A DNA stretch of 64,000 bases from contig LUGG01000009.1 in the NCBI GenBank assembly GCA_001683735.1, positions 1,240,001-1,304,000 of the forward strand, written 5' to 3'. Each line of letters starts with the position of its first letter. Position 1 is the first letter of the stretch. Below are positions 46,564 through 58,994 of this stretch, one piece after another. Under the pieces are notes generated by a model. It did no database searches. It was not told the origin of the DNA and saw only the letters and a list, made by a program, of their open reading frames with translations. Position numbers and translations under genes: made by a program. This DNA comes from Grifola frondosa. Lineage: Eukaryota > Basidiomycota > Agaricomycetes > Polyporales > Grifolaceae.

Positions 46564-49325
46564 TCATCGTTTCGTGAAGATCTTGTTGAGAAGTCCAAGC
46601 ACTTTCGGCACGTTGAGTTGGACGTATTCAAGGTCCAGCAAATGCTTGTTGTCTTTTTGCTATGGACAGGATCAGTGCCTATCGTGAAAGTAAGAGCTAT
46701 ACAGCATGAAGACATACCTTTTCCAACAGATCGTCAATATTAAGATCCATCTCAAGGATTGCTTTCTCTCGCCCTTTATAGTGCAGCGCGATGATGAATG
46801 TGCCGGGTGTGGGAGAGGTGAAATTGAAATAGATGTTCGGCCGCCTGTAACCAAAGTCACCATCCATCAGAACTACCGACTGAGTATAAATATCTGAGCA
46901 CGAACCTGTTATCGGGAACATTGCTCTCGACGATAATGCCCTCCTTCTCTAGTTGTGCGTGGGTGAACCGGTACGGTCCATGCACAATAGGCTTGGACGG
47001 CTTCTTCTCCTTTCCGCCCACGGTGACGACGCCCACACCAGTCGACGAGCCCTTGTCTTTCGTCGCTGTGAGCCGCACGTTCTGCAGGTACGCCTTGTAC
47101 TGCTCTAATTGGCCACGCAGGTAATTGTTGTGGTCGCAGATTGTCTTGTACACTGCTTCCAGCGACCTCGTCTCCGCAATTACCTTCTCCCGCAGGTTCC
47201 CGAGATGTACGAGTTCTGCAGATACCTCCTCCTGCATCAGCTTGTATCCATCCGCGCGTTCCACGACCTTCTGCTCCTCCAACTCGCGCAGCATCTCCTT
47301 CACCTTAATGCCCTTCCGCACGAGCGTTGCATCTTTCGTCGTCGCGGCGCGCTCGGCAATTGCCGCAAGCTGGTATGGCCGCTTCTCGGCAGCATGCGGG
47401 AGTGAACGGATGAGCTGGACGAAGATCGACTTCGTCTCCATGTAGAGCATGTCACTCGTCGACACGGAGTCCATAAGCGCGCTCTGGATATCCTGGATGG
47501 GTGTTTCCCAACGACTGTAAAGCTGGAGCTCGATCGCACGGTTCTCCTTACGAGGAACCTGTGCAGGCGCCGGTCCTAGCTCATCGGTCAATATTCGCAG
47601 ATGTTGCTTATCGTTAGGAGACTGAAACAAAGTTATTTAATCGTCTGATTGAAAAATCAGCCGTAGGACGTACCAAGACTTCAATGTGCTGAAGGATCAA
47701 AGAGTGAGTGTTGTAGAGTTCATTCAGCGTGATATTGATGATCAAATCCTTCTTTGACAGCGCCATGTACTGGTCCATCTGCACAGCAAAATCAATCAGA
47801 TGGGTCCAAAACAGTAATGACGTGACTCGTACCTCGAGCGTCTCGTAGAAATCTCCAACTTCGCACAGATTATTCAAGAACTGGTTTATCCTCGCCTTGT
47901 TGTTCTCAACGAAAGGATTGAGCGTAATCATGTACGCTTCCTTCGCATAGGAAGGCTTGTTTGCCAGATTCTGCAACATCTTGGCAATCTGCACTGGAGC
48001 TGTCAGATGCCAACTGATGCATGCAAAGCAAATACACGGACCAAGGTGAGCGTCCGTCGTGGAAATTTAGCTGGAACTCCCTCTACAAGCATGTATGCTT
48101 GAGGTGTGACGATGGCAGGATTAATGAAACGCAGGAAGAAAAAACCACCAATTAAGGAGCAAATGGCGTAGTCAGTGGCATCAGGATACTTTCGCTGCAT
48201 GCATGTGTCAGTAGTCGGATCCCGAATACTCGCTGATTAACGAACCCGTGTAAGGCTCCTAATCTGCTTGCATATCCACCGAATACCATATGGGACACTC
48301 TCCATGCTGTCAATGATAGTCAGCAGGAAACTGTTGGCAATCTCCATGAGCATCGTAAGTCGAGGAGCGATAATAGCCTGCACGTCCGAATTTGCAGCTG
48401 CGACCTCTGGTGGCACGCCTCGGGGGAGATTGGCAGGAAGGGAACCAGTCTCTTCCTCGATCTGGATTATCATTTGCTCGTAGACCTTGACGGGATTGAT
48501 TTCCAGGTTGAGATCCTTGTGTTCAATCAAGCTGTTTATGCGCTCTGCGAGTACGCTCTTTAGATAACTCTGGCCGGGCCCGCGGCGAGTGTATGTCGTC
48601 ATCATCCGAGAGACGGGGTGTTGGCACGAAGGAGAGAACCAAATTCGGTGGCTGTTTCGAACTGTGATGAAAGCACGGACTGAAACATCGTCAACAATAG
48701 ATGCTCTTCCCGACTCTCGTACTGGTTTCCGTATAGCGTGAACATGACTGTTTGCAAGAGGGTATCGATCTCGGTCAAGCTGACCAGTCGGCACAGGGAT
48801 GCGATGTGTCGTGGTTCTGACTGAAGAAGGAAGAATAGATTGGAGTATTGCTGCAGCTTACGGCATCCGGATAGTGACCCTCCGTAGCGTCCACCTCTTC
48901 GAGGTGTCGCTCGACTTCATTTTGCTGGAACACAGTGTGAGGATACATATGGCAATCTATGCACGTACTCGTCACTGACCTCGTCAAGAGCCATCCTATT
49001 CTGGATGAGTAAGCCAATGCGCGAATCCAGGAAGCGGACATCCCGTTCAAGGACGAAGTTGCGCTTCGACTGCGCGGATATGCGGGACTTCAGATCCCTC
49101 AGTCGTTTTTGCGCTGGAGACGGTAGACACAACTCTCAAGTAAGTTCTACAACATACCGAAAATGACTCACCTCGACCCAATTCGTCCTCGACCTCTACA
49201 TCCTGCTCAGCAGCCATACTGAACAGCGCCGTCACGCTGTAGCGATTGGTGTTCCTATTCGTGAGGCGTCTGGTAGACATACCTCCAGGAGATTGGGGGC
49301 TGGTGGGATAGTCGGAGTAAGACAT
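46564..49325 (-). CDS. Ras GTPase-activating protein with RasGAP and RasGAP_C (IQGAP-related) domains
   Basis: A regulator that stimulates GTP hydrolysis by Ras-type GTPases. N-terminus [15 protein letters not shown], then a coiled coil ([20 protein letters not shown]). The GAP domain holds [81 protein letters not shown] and the core motif [14 protein letters not shown]. The C-terminal RasGAP_C domain has [20 protein letters not shown], a long coiled coil, [20 protein letters not shown], and [17 protein letters not shown], stop 46564-46566. Ten or more short introns; no frameshift noticed. The architecture (no IQ or calponin domains seen) matches the fungal Gap1/Sar1-type proteins. The GAP loop has TYTRR where classical RasGAPs place the arginine finger. 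Confidence 0.85.
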
Positions 49326-50842
49326 GTCTGCAGGCTAATATGGAAGCTGGCGGGAGGTTGAAACAGTGGTTGTTCGGATCGAGTCCTAGGAATCAAGGAT
49401 CACAAGGACAGTGCAGATAGACAACGAAGGCCAGCAATCGCCTGTGACCTGCTCAGAGCGACGAGACGTAAATTATGCAGAACGTATGGGGAGAGGTATC
49501 GTGACGGAGAGCAGGGTAAGAGAGAGGACGTTGGGGTGTTAGCCGGCTATGGAGAAGATGTTCCTCTGTTTCTTGTTGCTGTCGACAGTAAACCCACCGG
49601 CAACCCCCCAGAAAATTTGTCGATTATTTTCAGAAACTTGGATATCAGGATAATATGTCCATAACCAGACTATTCTTATTCTTATTTTCTCATTATCTCT
49701 GTCTTCGATCATGGTCACGTCGGTGGCTGCAGTAGTCGCGAGGGCCGTTGCTGCTTTTCTGTCACCATGATCAGCAGAGGTCGTCCAAACAACAACAATA
49801 ACTGCGGACTTCTGTCATATTAGTGCGGGCTCATCTCTACTGACATATTTCTGAATGATATACAACCCCGGTGCTGCTCAAACCAATGCAGCGTAGTAGT
49901 CCATCATCACGATGTCAATGGAGACCAGTGCTGCGTACATGTCTCGAGTGCATCTGAAGTACTGCCTTAGTTTAATCATGGCCACTGCCCGCATCATCAG
50001 TCTTCTTGCAAAGATGCGCTCAAAGACGCTGCGGTAATTATAGCGCCCGGATATTTGAACATCAAATTCATGTCCACCGTGCAAAAGGTAATATACATAT
50101 GTTTCATCATCAAGATCTCCAGAGAGTTTGAAAACTGGGTCCTATATATATTCGATTCTCCTTCGAGAAGATCCTGTACATGCCTAAGGCGACCATTGGT
50201 TCTTGCAACCATTTGGGTTGATTGTCATCAATATATATACATATATATCGAAGCCTTTTTCTTCGACGTGTGGATGGCCGACTGAACGACAGTGTCGAAA
50301 TGCGAGGATAACATCTCTACATCATTGCCACGAGTAACGAGCAAAAAGCAGACATCGCCGGTGCAGCTGTCTTGCATCATAATTGCAAGGTTGCTCTTGA
50401 ACCTGGGTGTCATGCACTCGCATTCAGTGGACTTGGACGCTGAACTGATGAAGTATACGAATGGACCAGGAATTTTTTTCTGAAGCAAGACGACGTATAC
50501 GGTATCACAAGCAAGACTTATGCACAATTACTGTCTACATGAGGTATTCTGTGATTCGACAGAATAAAGCACAATATATAGGTCCCTACCTAGAGAACGA
50601 AGATCATGATAACCAGCAGGGATGATAAGCCAAGTGAGTAATTGCAAGAACTCCACACACCTGATATATTATGTCTCGAATGCATGATCACTGAGCAATG
50701 CCGGCTGCATGATAGGAGATGTGGCAGTGCTTCAGCATAAGCAATAATGAGAACAAGATTCCGTGCTATACAATTATGCAGACATGTAGTTGGAGTCCAT
50801 GACAAATAATTAAGATTGAATGCGAGTGGGGAGGGGGAGAAA
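49326..50842. other. Intergenic, 1.5 kb, no gene recognised
   Basis: Short open frames on the minus strand (49878-50212 and 50228-50527) lack recognisable motifs and switch frames; an AT dinucleotide tract lies near 50232-50247. Possibly remnants, not callable. Confidence 0.35.
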
Positions 50843-51574
50843 TCATCGACGATTGACCCTTGGTGCCGGTATAAGACCCAACAGCCCGAATACAAGCGCG
50901 TAGAGACCGCAGGCTATGTGGAAGGGATGACGAAGCCCCAAAGCGACATAACAAAGCAAGCACATCAAAGGAGCAAACTTGAGTGATCAATAATTTCCAA
51001 GAGAAATTGAGGAACATACAAGCAATCACGCCCTCTATGTACCCGAGACTTGACCATCTAGCTAGTGTGTATGATAGTGATGACCAGCCGACTACGATCG
51101 AAGCGGTCAGGATCTGGAACAAGTCAGTGCATCATACAAGACCCTGGTAAGCCTCCACATACCGGAATCACTGATGACAGCACGCCCGATTGTCGCCAAT
51201 GCCGTACTATAAATATATGAGCAATACAGTACCAACAACTTGCAAAACAAACTCGTCTGCGCACATTGGGTTGTTGCCCCTGCAGCAATGGCAATAACAA
51301 TATGTACACGAACAGCACAACTGTGATGGCTGCGGAAAACAACGCAGCCAACGCAGTAACCCTGCAGACATTTCAATTTCCACAGCCTCCGCCGTCAAAT
51401 CAGGTCTACGTACTGTGCCCAGCCATCGCTATCTGCCTCTCCAGTTGCTATCCGCCAGAAGGCAACATGACTGTTCAGATAGTAGGTGATCAGACCACCA
51501 GGAAGCACAAATTTGAGTTGCCTAAGGGTGTGGCGAGACAGAGAAACGAGAGCAGTAGCAGAATCAGAAGGCAT
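50843..51574 (-). CDS. Small multi-span membrane protein of unknown function
   Basis: A model built from splice sites: MPSDSATALVSLSRHTLRQL, VAFWRIATGEADSDGWAQ, then after an intron (GTACGT..CTGCAG) a transmembrane segment VTALAALFSAAITVVLFVYI plus LLLPLLQGQQPN. A second exon is WRQSGVLSSVIP. Further spans are ILTASIVVGWSSLSYTLARW and CLLCYVALGLRHPFHIACGL followed by YALVFGLLGLIPAPRVNRR, stop 50843-50845. Three to four membrane spans and a total of about 180 residues. One junction (after QGQQPN) needs a one-base adjustment. The start at 51574 is 316 bp from the divergent exchanger gene. No family is recognised, but the hydrophobic pattern and splice signals make it more than chance. Confidence 0.5.
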
Positions 51575-51889
51575 TGCTGTGACCAGGCATGAAATTGAGA
51601 GATTCGTCCGCCGACGAAGAGGGGAAGTACCAACAGTACTTGTTCAGCTGCGCGTTAGAAAGCTATTCACATGCCTGCGTGCGTGACAGAGAGTAACGTG
51701 ACATAACATCACGCGATAAGATGAAAGGAAAATTCCGAGATAATAATCGTGGGAATTATGGATAACGGAGTTGGGAGTGGTCTTGCGGGATGGAGCAGGC
51801 ATGCGTTTAGCGTTCTATCCCAAGCAGTCGTTACGAGTCGCATGCCCTGAGTACGCCATTACAGATCCTGCCCTTCCATTCAGACCGTC

Positions 51890-54518
51890 ATGCGGTCAGG
51901 TCTACCCAAACTTTTCTTCGTCGCTGCGTTTGTGGTCAACTGCATCATCTGGTCCCACAGTCGGTTTGGCCAAGTCAACTCGCGGACACTTTACGTGACC
52001 GAGAACCAGCTCGCCAAGCGCGCATTGTTTGACTTGGCCGCTGGAAACGCTACGTATAGCTTCGCTGTGGAATCTGACGGAAAGGTGAGTGGTCTTGCGA
52101 CCTCTGATAGCAATCATTCATCCATGAGGTTTGTAGCAATGTTACCCCATATCACTGCCTAGGGAGCAGCAATGCACGCATGTCCACGAGGCATGTCTCG
52201 ATGCGCACACCGTTCTTTCTATCCCTTATCTGCGGTCATACTTCTGTACCAAGCCTTCATTGCAAACCGGTGCTGTTCACGGCGTATGTGCTCTGGCTCA
52301 TCTTCCTATTCTCTACCCTTGGTATCAGCGCCTCCGACTTCTTTTGCCCCAATCTGGGTACAATAGCTCATTTGCTTGGCTTGGACGAGAACGTTGCTGG
52401 GGTCACCTTCCTTGCATTTGGGAATGGCAGTCCAGATGTGTTCGCAACATTTTCGGCTATGCGGACAAACTCTGGTGGCCTCGCGATTGGCGAGCTCCTC
52501 GGCGCGGCGGCCTTCGTCACATCATGCGTCGTGGGTTCCATGTGTATTATCAAACCGTTCAAAGTTGGTCGTGTTGCGTTCCTTCGTGACGTCGGCTTCT
52601 TCACCGTTGCGGTGATCTTGTTGCTCTTCGTCTTGTGGGACAGCAAGATAGAAGCCTGGGAAGCCGCAGGTCTGATTATGCTCTATGTATTTTATGTTAC
52701 CGTGGTTGTAGTGGGCAGCTGGTGGGAAAGAAACCAAGAAAGAAAACGTGTATACGAAACTCTTATTCGCGACGAATACCGCGATGAGGACGTCCTCCAG
52801 GTACCGTATCACGATGAGGAGGTGTACACAGACGAGCGTAAGTGTACATCTTCGCTATCATTCCCTTACCCCACTAAATCCCACAAAGTCAGCCCATCCT
52901 CTACCGCTGCATCTACGTTGAGAGTCCATCATACTCCCGATCCCGTGCGATCTCAAATCCCGCGCCTCCTCGCCTACAAACAGACTTGCCTACGCGTCCC
53001 CATACTCGCTCATCATCTCCTCATTCTCAGATCAGTCATATGCCCTCATTCTCCTTGATAGGCGCTCTCGAATTCCGCCGAGTCGTATCTTCGTTACAGC
53101 GGGAGGCTGCAGGTTCCTCTTTGAGTCTCTTTGAAAGCCCATTGACGCCTTATCCTGGTGGACATTATCACAACCATCATCGCTCGCGCTCACGCACTCC
53201 CACTCAACTCGACGAGGACAGGGATCCTTGGGATGTTGCGCTCGGTGTACCGCTTGATGAACGATCGCCCCACATAGTTACGCCCGCACTCACAGAAGAG
53301 CAGCCTGAAACTTTCGTGGAGAACGTACCGATTCCCATCATCTCCCGCACGCCCGCGTCTCCACTCTCTGAAACCGATACGGAATCCAACATTACATTCC
53401 ACCTACGCGGCGCCAGCGTATTATGCGTGTTCTTGCACACACCTTTCATCTTCTTTTCCCCACGTTGCACAACCTACGGGCGAAGTCGTTTTTAGGCAAA
53501 CTAGCTGCCTTATTGCCGCGCCCGCAGTGATGGCACTGACTTTGACGCTTCCTGTTGTTGTCACGTCGTACGAGGATATGAGTGCGTCAGAAAAAAAGAT
53601 ATCGGGCATCGACAACCGCCTGATAGACTTCGAGGAGGAAGGCGTTGAACGCGCGTTGATCGCTGAGGAAGAGATATCTGAAGAGATGCATGAGCTGAAG
53701 TTCAACAAATGGCTTATGGCAGTGCAATGCACTCTTGGACCTCTTTTTTGTGTCGCTGTATTATTTGGTGCGTGCCACTTATATGACCATGCAGGAGTGA
53801 CCTAAATGCGCTTCGATTGTCATGCAGATGGCATGAAGCAAGAGTCATGGCTGCTGCTGGCCACTGGGGTGACAGGCTTCACATGTGGTATCCTTGTGGC
53901 CGTGTTCGCCGATAAGGGGACACATCCATCGGCACAGCTAGCGCGCTGTAGTATGGGGTTCACGGTCGCTGTAGTCTGGATTATGGCAATTGCCGATGAG
54001 GTCGTGCAAGTTCTACAGGTACGCCGGATCCCACTTTATTTGTTCATCTAGACGTTGATGGTTTTTCAAGACATTTGGCTTCATATTTGGGTTGTCAGAT
54101 GCTATCATAGGAATCACGATTTTCGCGGTAGGGAACTCGCTTGCGGATTTGGTGGCTAACATGAGCGTAGCCGTAAGTCTCTGCTTGTCTGTGTCATTGA
54201 ACTAGTTTCATTTGAATTATCCAGGTGTTCGCTCCGATCATGGGGTTCTCGGCATGTTTTGGCGGGCCAATGCTGAATATCCTTCTCGGCGTGGGGATAT
54301 CCGGTTCCTATATTATCCGCAAGACAGGGTACCCATACCCTCTACACTTCTCCACATCCCTGGTGATCACCGGGACGGGGCTACTTGCGTTCCTTCTTGC
54401 CACGCTCGTCTTCGTGCCGTGGAACGGCTACTTCCTTCCCAGGAGTTGGGGTTTTGCTCTTATCGCTGCCTACGTAGCTCTCATGGCTGCCAACATCGTA
54501 GTGGAGGCTCAGAGTTAG
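51890..54518 (+). CDS. Sodium/calcium-type cation exchanger (CaCA superfamily, NCLX/YDL206W-like)
   Basis: A Ca2+/cation antiporter of an internal membrane. Signal-anchor N-terminus MRSGLPKLFFVAAFVVNCII, a lumenal segment (CTHVHEACLDAHTVLSIPYL), then the first exchanger half with the alpha-1 repeat TFLAFGNGSPDVFATFSAMR and GELLGAAAFVTSCVVGSMCI. A long cytosolic Ser/Pro/His-rich loop (about 52830-53400) is followed by the second half: TLGPLFCVAVLF, GVTGFTCGILVAVFADKG and the alpha-2 repeat FAVGNSLADLVANMSVAVFA, GFSACFGGPMLNILLGVGIS, ending MAANIVVEAQS. The paired GN(S/G)xxD motifs are the ion-binding signature. Frame slips occur near 52267 (extra A before PVLFTAYVLW), near 53440 (before LLFPTLHNLRAKS) and near 53510 (before APAVMALTLTLP). 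Confidence 0.85.
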
Positions 54519-54934
54519 GTTGTCTCGTTGACATATTGCTATCCTTCGTCGCATTGATCTAGCTTGCATTATCTATTGTATATGGGGATATTAATTCACG
54601 ACGAACTAACATGCTGGATGTCGGAGGTTTACATGCTGTAATGCCATATTCTTAACTTTTCTTGGCAATACTTGGTGTACAATGCCGTGCGAACATACCA
54701 TTCATGTGGTCGACCTGAGAATGATGATTGCTCATCGAACTGGCGGCCCGGCGAGTCCCGTTTCCTGAAAGAGTCTATGTATGACCCTCCCAAACTCACG
54801 CTTCTGATGGCTTTCACATAATATGAAACAAAAATTTAATTGAAATATGAGAGAGAATATAGGCTCGTGTATTCCTCATTGCAACGATTTTGCGATAGGC
54901 CCGGCGATCGTTACCTACCTTCACCTCATCCAGT

Positions 54935-55885
54935 ATGCCCAACGAAGAGCGAATCCACTCTCCCGATGGCACGAAGATCTGGGCAGAGTCAGCAGGCGAC
55001 CCTTCGAAGCCCGCTAGTCTTCATTCACGGCCTCGCATGCACCGCGCTGGGATTCGACAAGCAGTTCTCGGATCCCGAACTGCAGGCGAGCTTGCACCTG
55101 GTGAGGTATGAGATGCGAGGGCACGGACGCAGCGGGATGCCGGAGAACCCAGAGGCATACGAGTCCATACGCTATGCAGAGGATTTCCGTATCGTCTGTG
55201 AGGCATTCGGATTAAGCAAGCCCTTCATGTTGGGATGGTGAGTGGCGATGCTGTGAAGTCTGGTCTGAACTCATCGCAGCCACGATTGCGGTCACAAGGA
55301 GCATGGGTGGTACGTGATCTGTGGGCTGCCTGAGGTCGCCTTGCAAGCTAACAGGATTGTTCCCACAGGATGCGTCCCGGTAGATGTGGTCCAAGCCTAC
55401 GGCCCTGAATTCATTTCTGGCGTCCTGTACGTGGGTGGCGGAGTCCTATCACGCAACTTTCATCCCCTGTGCATGCATCCTATCATCAAGGCCATAGTGC
55501 CCTCTATCCGCTCCCTCGACGCCACTGCGTCCAGCAAGGGCGCAGCGGACTTTGTTGACTCATGCGTTGCCGAGCCCCTTCCGTTTGGAGTCAAGCTGCA
55601 GTGGATGGGAGGTTATACGATGCAGACGCCGCAGGCCAGGGTGCTTTCGCTCGGCCGAGTGCAGGATAAACACGGTGGCAGAGGGAAGCGGGCGGATTGC
55701 CGGTTCTCATAGTCCAGGGACGGAAGACCTTCACTGTGTCTCTGAGGTCATGATTGCACTAGCAAAGGAGGTGTATAAGAAAGTCGACGTGAAGATGCTC
55801 CCGGGTGTGGACATTGTCCGCATTTTGACGGCCTGAAGAAACCAATCGTTATATCCTGGATTTTATCAATGGTCATGCGAAGTAA
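54935..55885 (+). CDS. Alpha/beta-hydrolase fold protein
   Basis: An enzyme of unknown substrate. MPNEERIHSPDGTKIWAESA at the start, then LVFIHGLACTALGFDKQFSD (HG oxyanion turn), VRYEMRGHGRSGMPENPEAY, and the nucleophile elbow split by introns (MLGWS then GACIA-type residues), followed by YGPEFISGVLYVGG and WQREAGGLPVLIVQGREDLH, where Asp is the likely acid. The His lies in GHCPHFDGPEETNRYILDFI, ending NGHAK and stop 55883-55885. Five one-base losses break the frame (near 55013, 55668-55670, 55722, 55807 and 55832); all five are restored by lengthening a run or doublet by one base. In the raw sequence the last frame stops early at 55836. Confidence 0.75.
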
Positions 55886-56092
55886 CTTGATAGGGTGAGC
55901 ACCCAATTATATCCTAGAAAAAATCATGCGCTCAACCCATTGCAGTCGTAGGGTTGAATAAACAGGATGTGTTGAGCTTGCGATTGAAGAACTCGTTCTC
56001 TGTTGTGTAAATCAAATATCATCAAATCCCTAACGAGCTCCCTGATCTGTCGACTGCCACTACGAGATACGGGTCGAATTACGTACAAAATC

Positions 56093-56807
56093 CTACACGC
56101 CGCCGTTACGCAAGTTGTAACTTGAGTTGACTGTGAGCGGCGGCGCGCCCAAGACGTCTGCGCGGTTCTGGGACGCAGTCTCGTTCGTCCTGCGTGTCTT
56201 CTCGAGGAAAGGAAGGACGTGACGACGGTGTCACGGATTTCCGCTGCGCGTTCAGTAAGAGTCAGCGTTGCAGGTATGGGCGCGGGCGGATCGGCCTTGT
56301 GTCGATGCGAAACTTCTTGAAACGCGCAATGGGCTGTTTGAACCCGTCATCTTCGGAGAAAAGCTGAGATTGACCGCGCAGGGTTCAGTAAATGTGCATT
56401 TGGAGAGGCGGCAAGATGAGCACACTTCTAGGGGACGACCGGGCGAGTTGCCCTTCCATTTATATTGTTTCCCATAATCATCCTTGAAAGAGAGATCACT
56501 GCCATGCGAACGGTTAGTATGCATTGGACCAAGCAACAGGCCACGCACTCTTTGAACGGAATCATGCTGGGGCGCATCCACTCATGTATGGAGATTGGGG
56601 TAATGCGCCCAGCACGACTCTGTCGGGCAGGACATCGCGCCATTCGAGCGAGGCGAGGACCTCGTTGTCCGCATTGCGGACCTGCGTCGTCGTCTTTGCG
56701 CCGTGCTCGGTGAAGACGAAATAGAGCGCCTTGCCGTCGGCGTCGGAGATGGTGCTATTGCACGGATTGTCGAGGATGAGTGTGAGGGTCGTGATCGACT
56801 CCGACAT
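56093..56807 (-). CDS. DUF6593 domain protein
   Basis: A basidiomycete-specific family of unknown function. MSESITTLTLILDNPCNSTI with SDADGKALYFVFTEHG, TTTQVRNADNEVLASLEWRD, then after the first frame slip HEWMRPSMIPFKE. After introns come SDLSFKDDYGKQYKWKGNSP with GRPLE, DDGFKQPIARFKKFRIDT, and a tail TERAAEIRDTVVTSFLFLEK ending YNLRNGGV and stop 56093-56095. Frame slips occur near 56601-56611, at the doublet 56297-56298 (ACAAGG should be ACAAAGG), and at 56208-56210; each needs one base. Start at 56807 chosen because MSES is the usual start of the family. Short, probably cytosolic beta-sheet protein. Confidence 0.75.
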
Positions 56808-57265
56808 GGCTGTGTTCGATCGGTGGTACAAGATGTGTTGACGATGTTGGCTCAGCCTGCGAATTTGATGGTAGTTGGACGAGGATGTTCAATGATGTTC
56901 GAAGAGCTGTTTAAGTATTGCGCCGGCCCCTCTTGGCAGGACTGCGCAGGTAAACGTGTCGACAGGATTCATGTCAAGCTCTTAAGGCAGCTCCTAACTT
57001 CAATTCATCGTTAACGCTCGTCTACACAGCTCAGCCAGCGCTCATATTCAGGCACGCATGGCCATGCACGAAGTCAAGCCACATGATGATCGATGATTTC
57101 GCAGTGACTTTGTGTAGTATACGCGCCGGGAAATTCAAGAAACCCAGGATTGACGTCAATTATAGAGTGTACCATACACTAGTACTACAACACACTTCTT
57201 GACCATAATACGAACACAAGTCACCAAACTGGAATACAATTACACATGTCAAAGTCCCACACAAA
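56808..57265. other. Intergenic spacer
   Basis: No gene recognised; upstream region of the DUF6593 gene and 3' flank of acetate kinase. Confidence 0.4.
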
Positions 57266-58994
57266 TCAGTTTCTCCTCCAGAACTTCTCCGACAGTGCAC
57301 ACTCCTTTGCCATCTCGAGCTGCATCGCACATGAATTCAGTTCGCGTTTACGCACGAAACACCATACAATCAGAAACACATACCTGCTCATCCGTCCTGC
57401 AGACCAATACTCGCTTCTTGTCCTTGCTCGTCCCGATGTCCACCACGACGCCGTCTGCGCCATCCACGCCCTTATTCGCGCCCCATCGATCTCAAACCCA
57501 AGGCACGCCACCTTCCGCACCACCTCCTCCCGCAGCTCCACGCTCCGCTCCCCAATGCCGCCCGAAAACACCAACGCGTCCACCTCTCCGCCGAGCTTCG
57601 CAAAGTACGAGCCCACGTACCCGATCACGCGGTCCACAAACAGATCGAACGCAAGCTTCCACTTGCCCTCTTCCTCGCCCACGGCCTCCCCGGCCGCGCG
57701 CCGCTCCTCGACCGCGCGCATCTGCCGCACGATCTCGCCAAAGTCCGTCGTCCCCGTCAGCGCGGCCCACCCGGCGTGCTTGTTGAGGATGTCCTCTGCC
57801 TGCGTGACGTGCACGTTCACCGCGAGGCTGCGGTCGTGGCTAATGCGCCCCGCGCGGTTCGTATAGTGGAAGATGAGCGAGGGGTCCACCGCGCCGCTGC
57901 GCGTCGCGCCCGGCAGCCCGTTCAGCGGTGTAAGCCCCATCGTCGTGTCCAAGGACTTGCCCGCGCGGATCGCGCACATGGACGCGCCCGAGCCGAGATG
58001 CAGCACGATCAGGTTCGTTGCGGCGGGCTCCTGGTGGAGAAACACGGTTACGGCGTGGAGGATGTACGTGTCTGCGGGGGTGGAATGTCAGCGCGGCGCG
58101 CACGCGAGAGCGGGGCGCGACTCACAGCTTAGTCCATGGAAGCCATACTTCTGGAGACCGCGCTTCTTGGCGATGTCCTGCCGGATGGCGTAGCTGGAAA
58201 TATGGGGCGGGATGGTGCGGTGGAATGAGGTATCAAAGTATGCGATCGAGTTTGCGTTAGGGAGTGCCTCCATGCACGCCTTTATCACGGATAGCGCGCC
58301 ACCGTTATGCCTGTGTGATTGAGGAATGAGCAATCCGCAAGCGCATCACAACAAGAGCAAAAAAAAAAGTGAGTAAATGCGGTCATCTTCTGTGTGAGAA
58401 TATAATAATCATGCGTTATGCGAAAGAGACCGGCACCATGAACGTTACAAAAAGGCTGAGCTAGCAGCTTCGACGAGAGGTTCGTCCCCCGCACGTAGCA
58501 TTGCCAGAGTGCTCGGGGAACAAACACACAGCAGTGGGGGGGAAAAAGAAGGAATGCTCACAATGGCGCAGATCAGAGAGTCTCTCTATCTGGTGGTAGC
58601 TCTCGTCCATGATGATCACGGGCTCGAAGTAAGCGCCGCCGTGCACAACACGGTGGCACACATGACGAACTGCGGAGCGGTCGATGCTCGCCTCACGCTT
58701 GAGATAATCGAGGAAGTGCGCGAACGCGGTCGCGTGGTCCTTGATTGCTGGCACGGGCTCCTTCTTCACCTCGCGGCCCTCGCCGTACGACGCGAGGGTG
58801 AACGTGAAGAGCGCGGGCGGTGCGGAGATGTTCGTGATATTTGAGGTGAGGAGGAGGCTGACGACGTCGTGCTCCTCAGGCGGCGCGTAGGTGGTGGAGT
58901 GGCCGTCGCGCTTGAAGAGAGAGATCTTGAGGGAGGAGGAACCCGCGTTGACGGCGAGGATGAGGTCGCTCGTCGGGGGTAGGGTATGTGTCAT
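57266..58994 (-). CDS. ACK1: Acetate kinase
   Basis: Catalyses acetyl-phosphate + ADP to acetate + ATP (reversible). MTHTLPPTSDLILAVNAGSS with SLKI (phosphate loop), HVCHRVVHGGAYFEPVII, NGGALSVIKACMEALPN, AYFDTSFHRTIPPHISSYA, KKRGLQKYGFHGLS, NLIVLHLGSGASMCAIRAGK (adenosine-binding), DTTMGLTPLNGLPGATRSG, GGEVDALVFSGGIGERSVEL, ending with DIGTSKDKKRVLVCRTDE and KFWRRN, stop 57266-57268. Introns near 58330-58560, 58055-58125 and 57310-57390. Two one-base losses: near 58567 (SDLAPLHNG needs one more G) and at 57475-57476 (GARNKGVDG needs one more A). The neighbouring divergent phosphoketolase makes acetyl-phosphate, so the pair form a pathway. Confidence 0.9.

Noticed and set aside
50228..50527. 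100-codon minus-strand frame with a vague BTB-like pattern
   Set aside because: Key BTB residues are not present in order, and adjacent exons could not be joined.
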